From Mycolicibacterium litorale (GTDB lineage Bacteria; Actinomycetota; Actinomycetes; Mycobacteriales; Mycobacteriaceae), in NCBI RefSeq assembly GCF_014218295.1, contig NZ_AP023287.1, positions 1 through 64,000 on the forward strand: a DNA stretch of 64,000 nt. Direction: 5' to 3'. The notes under the pieces are model-generated. The model saw only the letters and a program-made list of their open reading frames with translations, did not search any database and was not told where the DNA came from. Below, piece by piece: positions 1 to 13,034 of the stretch (positions within the stretch are counted from its first letter, which is position 1; every line of letters begins with the position of its first letter). The position numbers and the translations under genes were made by a program.

Positions 1-1491
1 TTGACCGCTGACCCCGATCCCCCGTTCGTCGCCGTATGGAACACCGTCGTCGCCGAACTCAACGGAGACACCGCCCCCCACGGTGTGCGCAACGGTGACG
101 GCGCACTGCCGACCCTCACCCCCCAGCAGCGTGCCTGGCTCAAACTCGTCAAACCACTGGTGATCACCGAGGGTTTCGCGCTGCTGTCGGTGCCGACCCC
201 GTTCGTGCAGAACGAGATCGAACGCCACCTGCGCGAACCGATCATCACCGCGCTCAGCCGCCACCTCGGCCAGCGGGTCGAGCTCGGAGTCCGAATCGCC
301 ACACCGTCCCCCGAGGACGACGATCCGCCACCGCCTCCGGTGCTCCCCGATCCCGACGAAGTCGACGAGGACACCGAAGCGCGGGTCAGCGCCGAGGAGA
401 GCTGGCCGCGGTACTTCAGCCGGCGCCCACCGGAGAATCCGGTCGCCGAGGACCCCAACGCGGTGAGTCTCAACCGGCGCTACACCTTCGACACCTTCGT
501 CATCGGCGCGTCCAACCGCTTCGCGCACGCCGCGACGCTGGCCATCGCCGAGGCGCCGGCGCGCGCGTACAACCCGTTGTTCATCTGGGGTGAGTCCGGA
601 CTCGGCAAAACGCATCTGCTGCACGCCGCCGGCAACTATGCCCAGCGTCTCTTCCCCGGTATGCGCGTGAAGTACGTCTCCACCGAGGAATTCACCAACG
701 ACTTCATCAACTCGCTGCGTGACGACCGCAAAGCGTCGTTCAAGCGCAGCTACCGCGACATCGACGTGCTGCTGGTCGACGACATCCAGTTCATCGAAGG
801 CAAGGAAGGCATCCAGGAGGAGTTCTTCCACACCTTCAACACGCTGCACAACGCCAACAAGCAGATCGTGATCTCCTCGGACCGGCCGCCCAAACAGCTG
901 GCCACCCTCGAGGACCGCCTCCGCACGCGTTTCGAGTGGGGGCTGATCACCGATGTGCAGCCCCCTGAACTCGAGACACGCATCGCGATCCTGCGCAAGA
1001 AGGCGCAGATGGACCGGCTCGACGTCCCCGACGACGTCCTGGAGCTGATCGCGAGCAGCATCGAGCGCAACATCCGCGAACTCGAGGGTGCGCTGATCCG
1101 GGTGACCGCGTTCGCGTCGCTGAACAAGACCACGATCGACAAATCGCTCGCCGAGATCGTGCTGCGCGATCTGATCTCCGACGCCAGCACGATGCAGATC
1201 TCGACGGCCGCGATCATGGCGGCCACCGCCGAGTACTTCGAGACCTCGGTCGAGGAGCTCCGTGGGCCCGGTAAGACCCGCGCGCTGGCGCAGTCACGCC
1301 AGATCGCGATGTATCTGTGCCGTGAGCTCACCGACCTGTCACTGCCGAAGATCGGCCAGGCGTTCGGCCGTGACCACACCACGGTCATGTACGCGGAGAA
1401 GAAGATCCGTGGCGAGATGGCCGAGCGCCGTGAGGTGTTCGACCACGTCAAGGAACTGACCACTCGGATCCGCCAGCGCGCCAAGCGCTGA
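1..1491 (+). CDS. dnaA: Chromosomal replication initiator protein DnaA
   Basis: DnaA binds DnaA boxes at oriC, melts the origin and loads the replicative helicase. The 496-residue product has the family layout: an N-terminal interaction domain, a variable acidic/proline linker (about residues 105-150), an AAA+ module with Walker [10 protein letters not shown] near residue 198 and Walker [10 protein letters not shown] near 258, and a C-terminal DNA-binding domain with [13 protein letters not shown]. The start is TTG at base 1, so the gene is complete but its promoter lies outside the window. It is followed by the origin and dnaN, the usual order. Identification is secure. Confidence 0.98.
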   Translation: MTADPDPPFVAVWNTVVAELNGDTAPHGVRNGDGALPTLTPQQRAWLKLVKPLVITEGFALLSVPTPFVQNEIERHLREPIITALSRHLGQRVELGVRIATPSPEDDDPPPPPVLPDPDEVDEDTEARVSAEESWPRYFSRRPPENPVAEDPNAVSLNRRYTFDTFVIGASNRFAHAATLAIAEAPARAYNPLFIWGESGLGKTHLLHAAGNYAQRLFPGMRVKYVSTEEFTNDFINSLRDDRKASFKRSYRDIDVLLVDDIQFIEGKEGIQEEFFHTFNTLHNANKQIVISSDRPPKQLATLEDRLRTRFEWGLITDVQPPELETRIAILRKKAQMDRLDVPDDVLELIASSIERNIRELEGALIRVTAFASLNKTTIDKSLAEIVLRDLISDASTMQISTAAIMAATAEYFETSVEELRGPGKTRALAQSRQIAMYLCRELTDLSLPKIGQAFGRDHTTVMYAEKKIRGEMAERREVFDHVKELTTRIRQRAKR

Positions 1492-2060
1492 TCCGCTTCT
1501 TTTCGATTTTTCGGCAGCCGGAGTCATCCGGCGGCCGTTCTGTCACGTGTCGAAACCGGCTCCGGCGCCGCCGGGCGCCAAAAAACTTGTGTCCCCGCTG
1601 TCACATCCGTCACTCATCCACGTTGTGGACAAGCCTGGGGACAACCTGGTGACCGATCCGTGGACGAACCCGCTCGAATTACACATCCCCGCCCCCGTGC
1701 ACAGCCGGGCCCGTCGCCACCGCCGTCCGTCCACAGCCACCACACAGCGCGACACGCATGACAGGCTGGGCCGAACGCGGTTCATCCCCAGTCTCCACAG
1801 CTCCTATTACTGTTACTCATCTATCTCTCTCATCTTCTCTTCAGAACAAAGGCGTTGGGGAAACAGCTCGCCGCGGCACCCGGCGCGGTCCTGGTGCGCG
1901 CGATGTCGGCCCGATCGATTAGCTTTCAAGTTCGAGTGGAAAGCTCTACGGTGGTTCATCGACAGCCGTTACGGTCGTCGAGACGCATCAGGGCGAGGCG
2001 TCCCGAGACACCGGTGAAACCGCTGGTAGAGCTCATTGTGGTGTTATGCGAAGGGACGCT
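1492..2060. other. oriC: Origin of replication (oriC) between dnaA and dnaN
   Basis: This 569-base gap between dnaA and dnaN is the usual mycobacterial oriC position. A perfect DnaA box lies at 1624-1632 (TGTGGACAA, the complement of TTGTCCACA). A one-mismatch box is at 1636-1644 (TGGGGACAA), and weaker CCACA-type matches occur near 1730 and 1790. Bases 1801-1850 form a pyrimidine-rich, relatively AT-rich stretch in an otherwise GC-rich region and are a candidate unwinding element. No gene is credible here. Origin function is inferred from position and motifs. Confidence 0.9.
1624..1632 (-). promoter_or_regulatory. DnaA box, perfect consensus
   Basis: TGTGGACAA read on the plus strand is the exact complement of the consensus TTGTCCACA. 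A second box with one mismatch follows four bases later at 1636-1644, in the same orientation. Confidence 0.8.
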
Positions 2061-3257
2061 ATGGACGTGGTGCCGACGACGGCGGGTCACACCGATCTGA
2101 AGTTCCGCCTGGTACGTGAGGACTTCGCCGACGCAGTGGCCTGGGTGGCACGCAATCTGCCGACCCGACCGACCGTTCCCGTGCTCGCCGGCGTGCTGCT
2201 GACCGGTGACGACGACGGGCTGACCATCTCCGGATTCGACTACGAGGTGTCGGCCGAGGTCCGGGTCGCCGCCGAAATCGCTTCTCCGGGAAGCGTTTTG
2301 GTGTCCGGTCGACTGCTCTCCGACATCACCAAGGCGTTGCCGGCCAAACCCGTCGACGTCAGCGTCGAGGGCACCCGCGTGTCGCTGACCTGCGGTAGCG
2401 CCCGGTTCTCGCTGCCCACCATGGCGGTCGAGGACTACCCCGCACTTCCCACCCTGCCCGACGAGACCGGCGTCATCGGCGCCAATCTGTTCGCCGAAGC
2501 CATCGGCCAGGTGGCGGTCGCCGCCGGCCGGGACGACACGCTGCCCATGCTGACCGGGATCCGCGTCGAGATCACCGGCGACAGTGTGGTTTTGGCGGCG
2601 ACCGACCGGTTCCGGCTGGCGGTGCGCGAACTCACCTGGTCGACCAGCACGCCCGATGTCGAGGCCGCGGTGCTGGTGCCGGCCAAGACGCTGGCCGAAG
2701 CGGCCAGGGCCGGCACCGATGGGACCGACGTGCACCTGGCGCTGGGTGCGGGTTCGGCGGTCGGCAAGGAAGGCCTGCTGGGAATCCGCAGCGAGGGCAA
2801 GCGCAGCACCACCCGCCTGCTCGACGCGGAATTCCCCAAGTTCCGCCAGCTGCTACCGAGCGAACACACCGCGGTGGCCACCATCGGGGTGGCCGAGCTC
2901 ACCGAGGCCATCAAACGTGTCGCGCTGGTCGCCGACCGCGGCGCGCAGGTGCGGATGGAATTCGCCGACGACGTGCTGCGGCTGTCCGCCGGCGCCGACG
3001 ACGTCGGCCGCGCCGAGGAAGACCTCGCGGTGCAGTTCTCCGGCGAGCCGTTGACGATCGCGTTCAACCCCACCTACCTGACGGACGGGCTGGGGTCGCT
3101 GCACTCGGAGCGCGTGACATTCGGGTTCACCACGCCGAGCCGGCCCGCGGTGCTGCGGCCGGCGGGCGAGGAGGACAGCGCGGCGGGCGAGGGTCCGTTC
3201 CCGGCGCTGCAGACCGATTACGTGTACCTGTTGATGCCGGTGCGGCTTCCCGGCTGA
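2061..3257 (+). CDS. dnaN: DNA polymerase III sliding clamp, beta subunit
   Basis: DnaN forms the ring that tethers the polymerase to DNA. The 398-residue product reads like mycobacterial DnaN throughout, with segments such as [18 protein letters not shown] and the C-terminal [13 protein letters not shown] chose ATG 2061 rather than ATG 2046. AAGGGA at 2051-2056 is a well-placed ribosome site for 2061, and the upstream residues have no counterpart in the family. It lies directly behind oriC. Confidence 0.97.
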   Translation: MDVVPTTAGHTDLKFRLVREDFADAVAWVARNLPTRPTVPVLAGVLLTGDDDGLTISGFDYEVSAEVRVAAEIASPGSVLVSGRLLSDITKALPAKPVDVSVEGTRVSLTCGSARFSLPTMAVEDYPALPTLPDETGVIGANLFAEAIGQVAVAAGRDDTLPMLTGIRVEITGDSVVLAATDRFRLAVRELTWSTSTPDVEAAVLVPAKTLAEAARAGTDGTDVHLALGAGSAVGKEGLLGIRSEGKRSTTRLLDAEFPKFRQLLPSEHTAVATIGVAELTEAIKRVALVADRGAQVRMEFADDVLRLSAGADDVGRAEEDLAVQFSGEPLTIAFNPTYLTDGLGSLHSERVTFGFTTPSRPAVLRPAGEEDSAAGEGPFPALQTDYVYLLMPVRLPG

Positions 3258-3286
3258 CCGGGACACACTCGACAGGAGGGGCGCAG

Positions 3287-4180
3287 ATGCAACTGGGTTT
3301 GGTCGGGCTCGGCAAGATGGGCTTCAACATGCGTGAACGCCTGCGCGAAGGCGGACACGACGTCGTCGGCTACGACCCCCGGCCCGAGGTCACCGACGTG
3401 CCGTCGCTCGCCGCGCTCGCGGATGCGTTGACCGCGCCCAGGGTGGTGTGGGTGATGGTGCCGTCGGGTTCGGTCACCCACGACACCATCGTCTCGCTGG
3501 CCGACGTCCTCGGCGAGGGCGACCTGGTCATCGACGGGGGCAACTCGCGCTACACCGAAGACCGTCCGCACGCAGACCTGTTGAAAGCCAATGGAATCGG
3601 CTTCATCGACGCCGGAGTCTCGGGTGGCATCTGGGGTCTGGCCGAAGGTTACGGCCTGATGGTCGGCGGGGACGACGCCGACATCGAGCGGGTGATGCCC
3701 ATCTTCGACACCCTGCGCCCTCCGGGCGACCGGGCGGACGGGTTCGTCCACGCCGGCCCGGTCGGTGCCGGTCATTTCGCCAAGATGGTGCACAACGGTG
3801 TCGAGTACGCCTTGATGACCGCCTACGGCGAGGGTTACGAACTGCTCGCCGCCGAGGAGCTGATCCAGGATCCGCAGGCGGTCTACCAGGCGTGGACGAA
3901 CGGCACCGTCGTGCGGTCGTGGCTGCAGCAGCTGCTGGCAAAGGCACTGCGCGAAGACCCCGGCCTGGCCGAGATCTCCGGCTACACCGAGGATTCCGGC
4001 GAGGGCCGGTGGACCGTCGAGGAGGCCATCCGGCTGCGGGTCCCGGTGCCCTCGATCGCCGCGTCGCTGTTCGCGCGTTTCCAGTCCCGCCAGGAGGATT
4101 CGCCGACGATGAAGGCCGTGTCGGCGCTGCGCAACCAGTTCGGCGGCCATGCCGTGCAGCGGATCAGCAAGTCGGGGTAG
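3287..4180 (+). CDS. gnd: 6-phosphogluconate dehydrogenase, short (YqeC/GntZ-like) type
   Basis: The enzyme oxidatively decarboxylates 6-phosphogluconate to ribulose 5-phosphate. At 297 residues it belongs to the short class (about 300), not the 470-residue class. Visible motifs are the Rossmann GLGKMGFNM at the N-terminus, [10 protein letters not shown], the substrate loop [15 protein letters not shown] and the catalytic-lysine segment [21 protein letters not shown] at 3273-3277 precedes ATG 3287. Its place between dnaN and recF is typical of rapidly growing mycobacteria. Cofactor preference cannot be read from the sequence. Confidence 0.93.
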   Translation: MQLGLVGLGKMGFNMRERLREGGHDVVGYDPRPEVTDVPSLAALADALTAPRVVWVMVPSGSVTHDTIVSLADVLGEGDLVIDGGNSRYTEDRPHADLLKANGIGFIDAGVSGGIWGLAEGYGLMVGGDDADIERVMPIFDTLRPPGDRADGFVHAGPVGAGHFAKMVHNGVEYALMTAYGEGYELLAAEELIQDPQAVYQAWTNGTVVRSWLQQLLAKALREDPGLAEISGYTEDSGEGRWTVEEAIRLRVPVPSIAASLFARFQSRQEDSPTMKAVSALRNQFGGHAVQRISKSG

Positions 4181-4205
4181 CGTCCCGCACGCGAGGAGCA
4201 CTGAC

Positions 4206-5348
4206 TTGTACGTCCGGCACCTGACGCTCACCGATTTCCGGTCCTGGGCCCGCGCCGATCTCGAACTGACGCCGGGGCGTACCGTCTTCGTCGGTCCCAA
4301 CGGCTTCGGTAAGACGAATCTCGTTGAAGCGCTGTGGTATTCGGCGACGCTCGGATCGCACCGGGTAGCTTCTGACGCACCGCTGGTCCGTGAGGGCGCA
4401 CCACGCGCGGTGGTGTCGACCATCGTCGTCAACGACGGCCGCGAGCTGGCGGTCGACCTCGAGATCACCACCGGACGGGCGAACAAGGCGCGGCTCAACC
4501 GCTCTCCGGTGCGTAGCCCGCGCGAAGTCCTCGGGGTGCTGCGGGCGGTGCTGTTCGCACCCGAGGATCTCGCATTGGTCCGCGGGGACCCGGGGGAACG
4601 GCGCCGCTATCTCGACGAGTTGGCGACCACCCGCCGGCCGAGCATCGCCGGCGTCCGCGCGGATTACGACCGGGTGGTCCGGCAGCGCACCGCGCTGCTG
4701 AAGAGCGCGGCGGCCGCCCGCTACCGCGGCGACCGCAGTGTGCTCGACACCCTCGACGTATGGGACGGCCACCTCGCCGCGCACGGCGCCCAGTTGATGG
4801 CGGCGCGCGCCGACCTGGTGCATCACCTGGCACCCGAGGTCGAGAAGGCCTATCAGCTGTTGGCCCCCGGATCGCGCCCTGCGGCGATCCGCTACCGCCC
4901 CAGCATCGACGCCGACGACGATGTCACGGCGGAGTATTACGAGGCCGCGCTGCTCGATGCGATGATCCGCAAACGCGACGCCGAACTCGAGCGCGGGGTG
5001 TGCCTGGTGGGCCCGCACCGTGACGACCTCGAACTGCGCCTCGGTGAGCAGATGACGAAAGGCTATGCCAGCCACGGAGAGTCGTGGTCGATGGCGTTGG
5101 CGCTGCGGTTGGCCGGCTACGAACTCCTGCGGACCGATGGCAGCGATCCGGTGCTGCTGCTCGACGATGTCTTCGCCGAACTCGACGCCGCGCGGCGGCG
5201 GGCGTTGGCCGAGGTGGCGGCGTCCGCCGAACAGGTGTTGGTGACCGCGGCGGTGGAAGAGGACATCCCCGCGGACTGGGACGCCCGGCGCATCCTGATC
5301 CGGATGCGGGACGGCGAGGACGGGCGCGTATCGATGGTGGAGTCATGA
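4206..5348 (+). CDS. recF: DNA replication and repair protein RecF
   Basis: RecF is an SMC/ABC-like ATPase that helps RecOR load RecA at gaps and stalled forks. The 380-residue product has Walker [10 protein letters not shown] near residue 35, the signature-type segment around [10 protein letters not shown] and Walker [13 protein letters not shown] near 320. I place the start at TTG 4206, which gives the conserved N-terminus [14 protein letters not shown] behind GAGGAGC at 4192-4198. Longer frames from 4149 run into gnd and lack similarity. The stop overlaps the start of the next gene, indicating coupled translation. Confidence 0.96.
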   Translation: MYVRHLTLTDFRSWARADLELTPGRTVFVGPNGFGKTNLVEALWYSATLGSHRVASDAPLVREGAPRAVVSTIVVNDGRELAVDLEITTGRANKARLNRSPVRSPREVLGVLRAVLFAPEDLALVRGDPGERRRYLDELATTRRPSIAGVRADYDRVVRQRTALLKSAAAARYRGDRSVLDTLDVWDGHLAAHGAQLMAARADLVHHLAPEVEKAYQLLAPGSRPAAIRYRPSIDADDDVTAEYYEAALLDAMIRKRDAELERGVCLVGPHRDDLELRLGEQMTKGYASHGESWSMALALRLAGYELLRTDGSDPVLLLDDVFAELDAARRRALAEVAASAEQVLVTAAVEEDIPADWDARRILIRMRDGEDGRVSMVES

Positions 5349-5926
5349 CCGACGACGACAACGACGACGACAACAACGACACTTCGCCCGCCGGCCCGCC
5401 GGCCCACCTGTCGGAACTCAAGGGCATGGATCTGGTGCGGCGCACCCTCGAGGAGGCGCGCGGCGCCGCCCGCAGCCAGGGTAAGGACGTCGGCCGCGGG
5501 CGCACCTCGCCCGCCCGCCGGGTCGCGGGCACCGGCAGGCGCCGCAGCTGGTCGGGTCCCGGACCGGATTCGCGCGATCCGCAGACGCTCGGCGCGGCGA
5601 CCCGTGACCTGGCCCGCACCCGAGGGTGGTCCCCGCGGGTCGCCGAGGGCGCGGTATTCGGTCAGTGGTCGACGGTGGTCGGCGAGCAGATCGCGGCCCA
5701 CGCCACGCCGTCGACACTGCGGGAGGGGGTGCTGACGGTGGCGGCCGAGTCCACCGCGTGGGCGACCCAGCTGCGGATGGTGCAGTCCCAACTGTTGGCG
5801 AAGATCGCCGCGGCCGTCGGTGACGGCGTCGTGACCTCCCTGAAGATCACCGGTCCGACGGCGCCGTCCTGGCGAAAAGGCCGCTACCACGTGGCGGGCC
5901 GGGGACCGCGCGACACGTACGGATGA
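5345..5926 (+). CDS. dciA: DciA family (DUF721) helicase loader
   Basis: DciA proteins (Rv0004 in M. tuberculosis) assist loading of the replicative helicase DnaB in bacteria without DnaC. The 193-residue product starts at ATG 5345, overlapping the recF stop by four bases. It begins with an aspartate/asparagine-rich tract (about residues 2-14), then a basic linker, then the conserved DUF721 domain in the second half ([14 protein letters not shown] to the C-terminus). Position and domain agree. The longer frame from 5084 lies inside recF and was dropped. Confidence 0.93.
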   Translation: MTDDDNDDDNNDTSPAGPPAHLSELKGMDLVRRTLEEARGAARSQGKDVGRGRTSPARRVAGTGRRRSWSGPGPDSRDPQTLGAATRDLARTRGWSPRVAEGAVFGQWSTVVGEQIAAHATPSTLREGVLTVAAESTAWATQLRMVQSQLLAKIAAAVGDGVVTSLKITGPTAPSWRKGRYHVAGRGPRDTYG

Positions 5927-6029
5927 ACCTTCGGTGACAGTGCGCTGAGAGCCGCCAGGCGTTCCCAGGCCAGTTCTCAAGCGTCTGGACGCACCGACGT
6001 GCGAGAAATTCCGCGCACGGCGCAGATAG

Positions 6030-8174
<2,145 letters not shown>

Positions 8175-8201
8175 GACCTCTGATCGAGCGAGGAATCATC
8201 G

Positions 8202-10712
8202 ATGACCGATACCACGTTGCCGCCCGGCGACGAAGCCGGCGACCGCATCGAACCGGTCGACATCCAGCAGGAGATGCAGCGCAGCTACATCGACTACGCG
8301 ATGAGCGTGATCGTCGGCCGCGCCCTGCCGGAGGTGCGTGACGGCCTCAAGCCGGTGCACCGCCGCGTGCTCTACGCGATGTTCGACTCCGGTTTCCGTC
8401 CGGATCGCAGCCACGCGAAATCCGCACGCTCCGTTGCCGAGACGATGGGCAACTACCATCCGCACGGCGACGCGTCGATCTACGACACCCTGGTGCGGAT
8501 GGCGCAGCCGTGGTCGCTGCGGTATCCGCTGGTCGACGGGCAGGGCAACTTCGGCTCACCCGGTAACGATCCGCCGGCCGCGATGCGGTACACAGAAGCG
8601 CGGCTGACTCCGCTCGCGATGGAGATGCTGCGTGAGATCGACGAGGAGACAGTCGATTTCATCCCGAACTACGACGGCCGGGTGCAGGAGCCGACCGTCC
8701 TGCCGAGCCGGTTCCCGAACCTGCTGGCCAACGGGTCCGGCGGTATCGCCGTCGGTATGGCCACCAACATGCCGCCGCACAACCTGCGCGAGCTCGCCGA
8801 GGCGGTCTACTGGTGCCTGGAGAACTTCGACGCCGACGAGGAGGCCACCTGCGCGGCGGTCATGGAACGGGTCAAGGGGCCGGACTTCCCGACCTACGGC
8901 CTGATCGTCGGCAACCAGGGCATCGAGGACACCTACAAGACCGGACGCGGTTCGATCAAGATGCGCGGTGTCGTCGAGATCGAAGAGGACAGCCGCGGCC
9001 GCACCGGCATCGTCATCACCGAACTGCCGTACCAGGTCAACCACGACAACTTCATCACCTCGATCGCCGAACAGGTGCGCGACGGCAAGCTCGCCGGCAT
9101 CTCCAACATCGAGGACCAGTCCAGTGACCGGGTCGGCCTGCGCATCGTCGTCGAGCTCAAGCGCGACGCCGTGGCCAAGGTGGTGCTGAACAACCTCTAC
9201 AAGCACACCCAGCTGCAGACCAGCTTCGGCGCCAACATGCTGGCGATCGTCGACGGCGTCCCCCGCACGCTGCGCCTCGACCAGCTGATCCGCTACTACG
9301 TCAACCATCAGCTCGACGTCATCGTCCGCCGGACCCGCTACCGGCTGCGCAAGGCCAACGAACGGGCCCACATCCTGCGTGGTCTGGTCAAGGCGCTCGA
9401 CGCGCTCGACGAGGTGATCGCGCTGATCCGGGCGTCGGCCAACGCCGACGTGGCCCGGACCGGGTTGATGGAGCTGCTCGACGTCGACGAGATCCAGGCG
9501 CAGGCCATCCTCGACATGCAGCTGCGCCGCCTGGCCGCCCTGGAACGTCAGCGCATCGTCGACGACCTCGCCAAGATCGAGGCCGAGATCGCCGACCTCG
9601 AGGACATCCTGGCCAAGCCGGAACGGCAGCGCGCCATCGTGCGGGACGAGCTGGCCGAGATCGTCGAGAAGCACGGCGACGACCGCCGGACCCGGATCGT
9701 GCCCGCCGACGGCGAGGTCAGCGACGAGGATCTGATCGCCCGCGAGGACGTCGTCGTCACGATCACCGAGACCGGCTACGCCAAGCGCACCAAGACCGAC
9801 CTGTACCGCAGCCAGAAACGCGGCGGCAAGGGTGTGCAGGGTGCCGGGCTCAAACAGGACGACATCGTCAACCACTTCTTCGTCTGCTCCACCCACGACT
9901 GGATCCTGTTCTTCACCACGCAGGGCCGGGTGTACCGGGCAAAGGCATACGAGTTGCCGGAGGCGTCGCGGACGGCGCGCGGGCAGCACGTCGCGAACCT
10001 GCTGGCCTTCCAGCCGGAGGAGCGCATCGCCCAGGTCATCCAGATCAAGAGCTACGAGGACGCGCCGTATCTGGTGCTCGCCACCCGCAACGGTCTGGTG
10101 AAGAAGTCGCGGCTGACCGACTTCGACTCCAACCGCTCCGGCGGCATCGTCGCGGTCAACCTGCGCGACGGGGACGAACTGGTCGGGGCCGTGCTGTGCT
10201 CGGCCGAGGACGACCTGCTGCTGGTGTCGGCCAAGGGTCAGTCGATCCGGTTCTCGGCCACCGACGAGGCGTTGCGGCCGATGGGCCGCGCCACCTCCGG
10301 TGTGCAGGGCATGCGGTTCAACGCCGACGACGAACTGCTCTCGCTCAACGTGGTGCGTCCGGACACCTATCTGCTGGTCGCGACCAGCGGTGGCTACGCC
10401 AAGCGGACCTCGATCGAGGAGTACACCCCGCAGGGCCGTGGTGGAAAGGGCATCCTGACGATCCAGTACGACCGCCGACGTGGCAATCTTGTCGGTGCGT
10501 TGATCGTCGATGACGACACGGAGTTGTACGCGATCACCTCGGGTGGCGGTGTCATCCGGACCGGTGCCCGTCAGGTCCGCAAGGCCGGGCGGCAGACCAA
10601 GGGCGTTCGGTTGATGAACCTGGGTGAGGGCGACACACTGATTGCCATTGCGCGCAACGCAGAGGCGGGCGACAGCACCGACGAGGTCAACACCGACCCG
10701 GATGCGGTCTGA
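8202..10712 (+). CDS. gyrA: DNA gyrase subunit A
   Basis: GyrA cuts and rejoins DNA as part of the A2B2 gyrase. The 836-residue product has the winged-helix breakage domain with the catalytic tyrosine at Tyr130 ([10 protein letters not shown]), a coiled-coil tower and a C-terminal beta-pinwheel with the GyrA-box-like [10 protein letters not shown]. The quinolone-resistance region reads GDASIYDTL, with Ala91, Ser92 and Asp95; these match the ordinary fluoroquinolone-sensitive mycobacterial pattern. The intein known at this site in some mycobacteria is absent. Confidence 0.98.
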   Translation: MTDTTLPPGDEAGDRIEPVDIQQEMQRSYIDYAMSVIVGRALPEVRDGLKPVHRRVLYAMFDSGFRPDRSHAKSARSVAETMGNYHPHGDASIYDTLVRMAQPWSLRYPLVDGQGNFGSPGNDPPAAMRYTEARLTPLAMEMLREIDEETVDFIPNYDGRVQEPTVLPSRFPNLLANGSGGIAVGMATNMPPHNLRELAEAVYWCLENFDADEEATCAAVMERVKGPDFPTYGLIVGNQGIEDTYKTGRGSIKMRGVVEIEEDSRGRTGIVITELPYQVNHDNFITSIAEQVRDGKLAGISNIEDQSSDRVGLRIVVELKRDAVAKVVLNNLYKHTQLQTSFGANMLAIVDGVPRTLRLDQLIRYYVNHQLDVIVRRTRYRLRKANERAHILRGLVKALDALDEVIALIRASANADVARTGLMELLDVDEIQAQAILDMQLRRLAALERQRIVDDLAKIEAEIADLEDILAKPERQRAIVRDELAEIVEKHGDDRRTRIVPADGEVSDEDLIAREDVVVTITETGYAKRTKTDLYRSQKRGGKGVQGAGLKQDDIVNHFFVCSTHDWILFFTTQGRVYRAKAYELPEASRTARGQHVANLLAFQPEERIAQVIQIKSYEDAPYLVLATRNGLVKKSRLTDFDSNRSGGIVAVNLRDGDELVGAVLCSAEDDLLLVSAKGQSIRFSATDEALRPMGRATSGVQGMRFNADDELLSLNVVRPDTYLLVATSGGYAKRTSIEEYTPQGRGGKGILTIQYDRRRGNLVGALIVDDDTELYAITSGGGVIRTGARQVRKAGRQTKGVRLMNLGEGDTLIAIARNAEAGDSTDEVNTDPDAV

Positions 10713-10729
10713 TCAGTGAGGAGCCGTAG

Positions 10730-11572
10730 GTGAGTGCACCGAACGAGCCGGGATTCCCGCGTGGGGGCGAGTCCCCCGGGAGCGGTAACGGCTCCCCCGC
10801 GCCGGGCGCGGGCCGGGACAACGGTTCCCCCGGCCGGGTGGGGACCGAAACGGGCGACGTCCCGCCGTGGCAGCGGGGCCGGCCGAGCCGCCCGCCGCAG
10901 GGTCGTCCGCAGGAGGCCCCGGCGCGCAGCGGTTCGCCGTCGCACGCTCCCGGTGCCGAGGCCAGGAACACCAGCCGGTTCCCGGTGAGCGGTTCCGCGC
11001 CGACCGAGGAGACCCACGCCCCGGCCGCCCCGGTCCGCACGACCGAGGCGCCGCGGCCGGAGGCGTACGCCAGTGAGCTGCCGGACCTCTCTGGTCCGGT
11101 GCCGCGGCCGCCGCAGCGCAAGCCCGTGGGTGAGCGCACGAGTTCGGAGCCGGCCCCCCGGTCCGCACCCGCACCGCGGACCCAGGTGTCGCACCGCCCG
11201 GCCCGCGGACCGGTCCGGGCCAGCATGCAGATCCGGCGGGTCGACCCGTGGAGTGCCCTGAAGGTCTCGCTGGTGCTGTCGGTGGCGCTGTTCTTCGTGT
11301 GGATGATCGCGGTGGCGTTCCTGTACCTGGTGCTCGGCGGTATGGGCGTGTGGAGCAAGCTCAACAGCAACGTCGGTGACCTGTTGACCAGCGCGAGCGG
11401 TACCAGCGGCGGCGAACTGGTGTCGAGCGGCACCATCTTCGGCGGCGCCGCACTGATCGGTCTGGTCAACATCGTGATCCTCACCGCGATGGCGACGGCG
11501 GGTGCGTTCATCTACAACCTCACCACTGATCTGGTGGGCGGTGTGGAGGTCACCCTGGCCGACCGCGACTAG
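10730..11572 (+). CDS. DUF3566 membrane protein (Rv0007-like)
   Basis: The 280-residue protein has a long proline/glycine/serine-rich, probably disordered cytoplasmic N-terminus (about residues 1-165). Two hydrophobic helices follow: [20 protein letters not shown] near 178 and [20 protein letters not shown] near 240. This is the DUF3566 layout that always follows gyrA in mycobacteria. The GTG start has GTGAGGAG at 10716-10723. Function is not established; gene order suggests a link to cell-envelope or division proteins such as CwsA. Confidence 0.85.
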   Translation: MSAPNEPGFPRGGESPGSGNGSPAPGAGRDNGSPGRVGTETGDVPPWQRGRPSRPPQGRPQEAPARSGSPSHAPGAEARNTSRFPVSGSAPTEETHAPAAPVRTTEAPRPEAYASELPDLSGPVPRPPQRKPVGERTSSEPAPRSAPAPRTQVSHRPARGPVRASMQIRRVDPWSALKVSLVLSVALFFVWMIAVAFLYLVLGGMGVWSKLNSNVGDLLTSASGTSGGELVSSGTIFGGAALIGLVNIVILTAMATAGAFIYNLTTDLVGGVEVTLADRD

Positions 11573-11630
11573 GGATTTGGGGACAGAGGCGCGGTTACGG
11601 TAATCTCGCTGCTCGTCCGCACGGATGTAA

Positions 11631-11704
11631 GGGCCTATAGCTCAGGCGGTTAGAGCGCTTCGCTGATAACGAAGAGGTCGGAGGTTCGAGTCCTCCTAGG
11701 CCCA
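11631..11704 (+). tRNA. ileT: tRNA-Ile (anticodon GAT)
   Basis: This is a 74-base cloverleaf. The acceptor stem GGGCCTA pairs with TAGGCCC, A is the discriminator, and the anticodon GAT at 11665-11667 sits in loop CTGATAA. The T-arm is GGAGG-TTCGAGT-CCTCC. CCA is not encoded. The neighbouring tRNA-Ala is the usual mycobacterial arrangement. Confidence 0.97.
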
Positions 11705-11750
11705 CTGGACAGGCTGGTCGTCACCGGCCGGGCCCCACGGAAGGAGCACC

Positions 11751-11870
11751 GTGCGATTCGTTCTGGTGCTCGCGGCGGTGGGGATCTCGGTCCTGGTGTG
11801 GCGGTCACGGCACGGCCCCGAGGTGTGGCACGCGCTCGACGGATACAGCCTGACCCGCGAGGGGCCTTAG
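11751..11870 (+). CDS. 39-residue membrane micro-protein (DLW-39-like position and length)
   Basis: GTG 11751 is preceded by an excellent ribosome site AAGGAG (11741-11746) and opens a 39-codon frame. The product has one hydrophobic N-terminal helix (residues 3-17) followed by WRSRHGPEVWHALDGYSL. Its stop codon TAG lies inside tRNA-Ala, overlapping the first ten bases of the tRNA. Length, membrane helix and position between tRNA-Ile and tRNA-Ala fit the small actinobacterial DLW-39 family as I remember it, although the DLW motif itself is not exact. Function unknown. Confidence 0.6.
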   Translation: MRFVLVLAAVGISVLVWRSRHGPEVWHALDGYSLTREGP

Positions 11871-11933
11871 CTCAGTTGGTAGAGCGCTGCCTTTGCAAGG
11901 CAGATGTCAGGAGTTCGAATCTCCTAGGCTCCA
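11861..11933 (+). tRNA. alaT: tRNA-Ala (anticodon TGC)
   Basis: This is a 73-base cloverleaf. The acceptor GGGGCCT pairs with AGGCTCC and includes the alanine identity pair G3:U70. The anticodon TGC is at 11894-11896 in loop TTTGCAA. CCA is not encoded. The 5' ten bases overlap the end of the micro-ORF at 11751. Confidence 0.97.
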
Positions 11934-11955
11934 CTCTTTCTCCTCCCCGCCCCGC

Positions 11956-12369
11956 TCAGGGCTTCGGGGTGACCTCCACGCTGGGCGGCAGCGGCGACGG
12001 CTCGGGCTTCATCGAGCGCCGCACGATCGAGAACGTCACCGCACCGACGGCGACGACACCGACACCCACACCGATTGTCACCAGGCGCTTGCGGCGCCGG
12101 TTCCGCACGCGCGCGCCCGTGACGGCCTCGGGCAGGCTGCTCACCGCTTCCTGGACGGCCGCGAGCTCCTGGGCCAGGGTCTCCTGCGCGGCGGCGAGTT
12201 CCCGGCGCAGACGGCCGCTGCGGTAGCGCCGGCGCAACTCTGCCGCGGTCGCCTGAGCGGAGTCCGCGCTCAGCCCCAGGACACCGCGCGTGACGTCGAC
12301 GGGGCCGACCGCGGTGTACTTCAACCCACGGGCCAGCCGCTGTCGCGGGGTCAGGGGCGTCAGGCTCAT
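11956..12369 (-). CDS. cwsA: Cell wall synthesis protein CwsA
   Basis: CwsA (Rv0008c) is a mycobacterial membrane protein that works with CrgA and Wag31 in polar growth and peptidoglycan synthesis. The 137-residue product has the conserved N-terminus LTPRQRLARGLKYTAVGPVD, a charged helical middle (AAAQETLAQELAAVQEAV), one membrane helix (about 95-113) and the proline-rich tail EPSPLPPSVEVTPKP. It is convergent with tRNA-Ala and divergent from ppiA. Context and sequence agree. Confidence 0.92.
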   Translation of the reverse strand: MSLTPLTPRQRLARGLKYTAVGPVDVTRGVLGLSADSAQATAAELRRRYRSGRLRRELAAAQETLAQELAAVQEAVSSLPEAVTGARVRNRRRKRLVTIGVGVGVVAVGAVTFSIVRRSMKPEPSPLPPSVEVTPKP

Positions 12370-12477
12370 GCGGGTACCTCTTTCGGGGCGGTTCGACGGG
12401 CGGACGGGAGTGGCTACAGCCTGCCATCACCGGGTGCGGTGTCGACACCCAATCGGCGGATGGCACACTGACATCCC

Positions 12478-13005
12478 GTGACGAGCCCCATTCAGACCGC
12501 GACGGCGACCCTGCACACCAATCGTGGCGACATCAAGATCGCACTGTTCGGAAACCACGCACCCAAGACGGTGTCGAATTTCGTCGGACTGGCGCAGGGC
12601 ACGAAGGACTACAAGGGCGAGAACGCCTCCGGCGGCACGTCCGGGCCGTTCTACGACGGCGCGGTCTTCCACCGCGTGATCGCCGGCTTCATGATCCAGG
12701 GCGGCGACCCGACCGGTACCGGCCGCGGCGGCCCGGGCTACCAGTTCGCCGACGAGTTCCATCCCGAGCTGCAGTTCGACAAGCCCTACCTGTTGGCGAT
12801 GGCCAACGCCGGACCCGGCACCAACGGTTCGCAGTTCTTCATCACCGTCGGCCAGACGCCGCACCTCAACCGCAGGCACACGATCTTCGGCGAGGTCGTC
12901 GATCCGGATTCGCAGAAGGTCGTCGACGAGATCGCCAACACCGCGACCGACCGCAACGATCGCCCCACCGATCCGGTGGTCATCGAATCGGTCACGATCT
13001 CCTGA
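12478..13005 (+). CDS. ppiA: Peptidyl-prolyl cis-trans isomerase A (cyclophilin)
   Basis: A 175-residue single-domain cyclophilin that speeds proline isomerisation during protein folding. Catalytic-site segments are visible: [19 protein letters not shown] near residue 62, then NGSQFFIT near 115 and [11 protein letters not shown] near 130. There is no signal peptide, so it is cytosolic. The start is GTG 12478. It is the Rv0009 equivalent. Confidence 0.95.
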   Translation: MTSPIQTATATLHTNRGDIKIALFGNHAPKTVSNFVGLAQGTKDYKGENASGGTSGPFYDGAVFHRVIAGFMIQGGDPTGTGRGGPGYQFADEFHPELQFDKPYLLAMANAGPGTNGSQFFITVGQTPHLNRRHTIFGEVVDPDSQKVVDEIANTATDRNDRPTDPVVIESVTIS

Positions 13006-13034
13006 CCGCCTGACCTACCGACCTGACGACGCCC

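Noticed and set aside
750..1484. Long minus-strand open frame inside dnaA
   Set aside because: It mirrors the codon structure of dnaA, is serine/arginine-rich and has no domain; typical antisense shadow in high-GC DNA.
8202..10712. Fluoroquinolone-resistance change or intein in gyrA
   Set aside because: The resistance-determining region reads GDASIYD with Ala91, Ser92 and Asp95 as in sensitive mycobacteria, and the reading frame has normal length.
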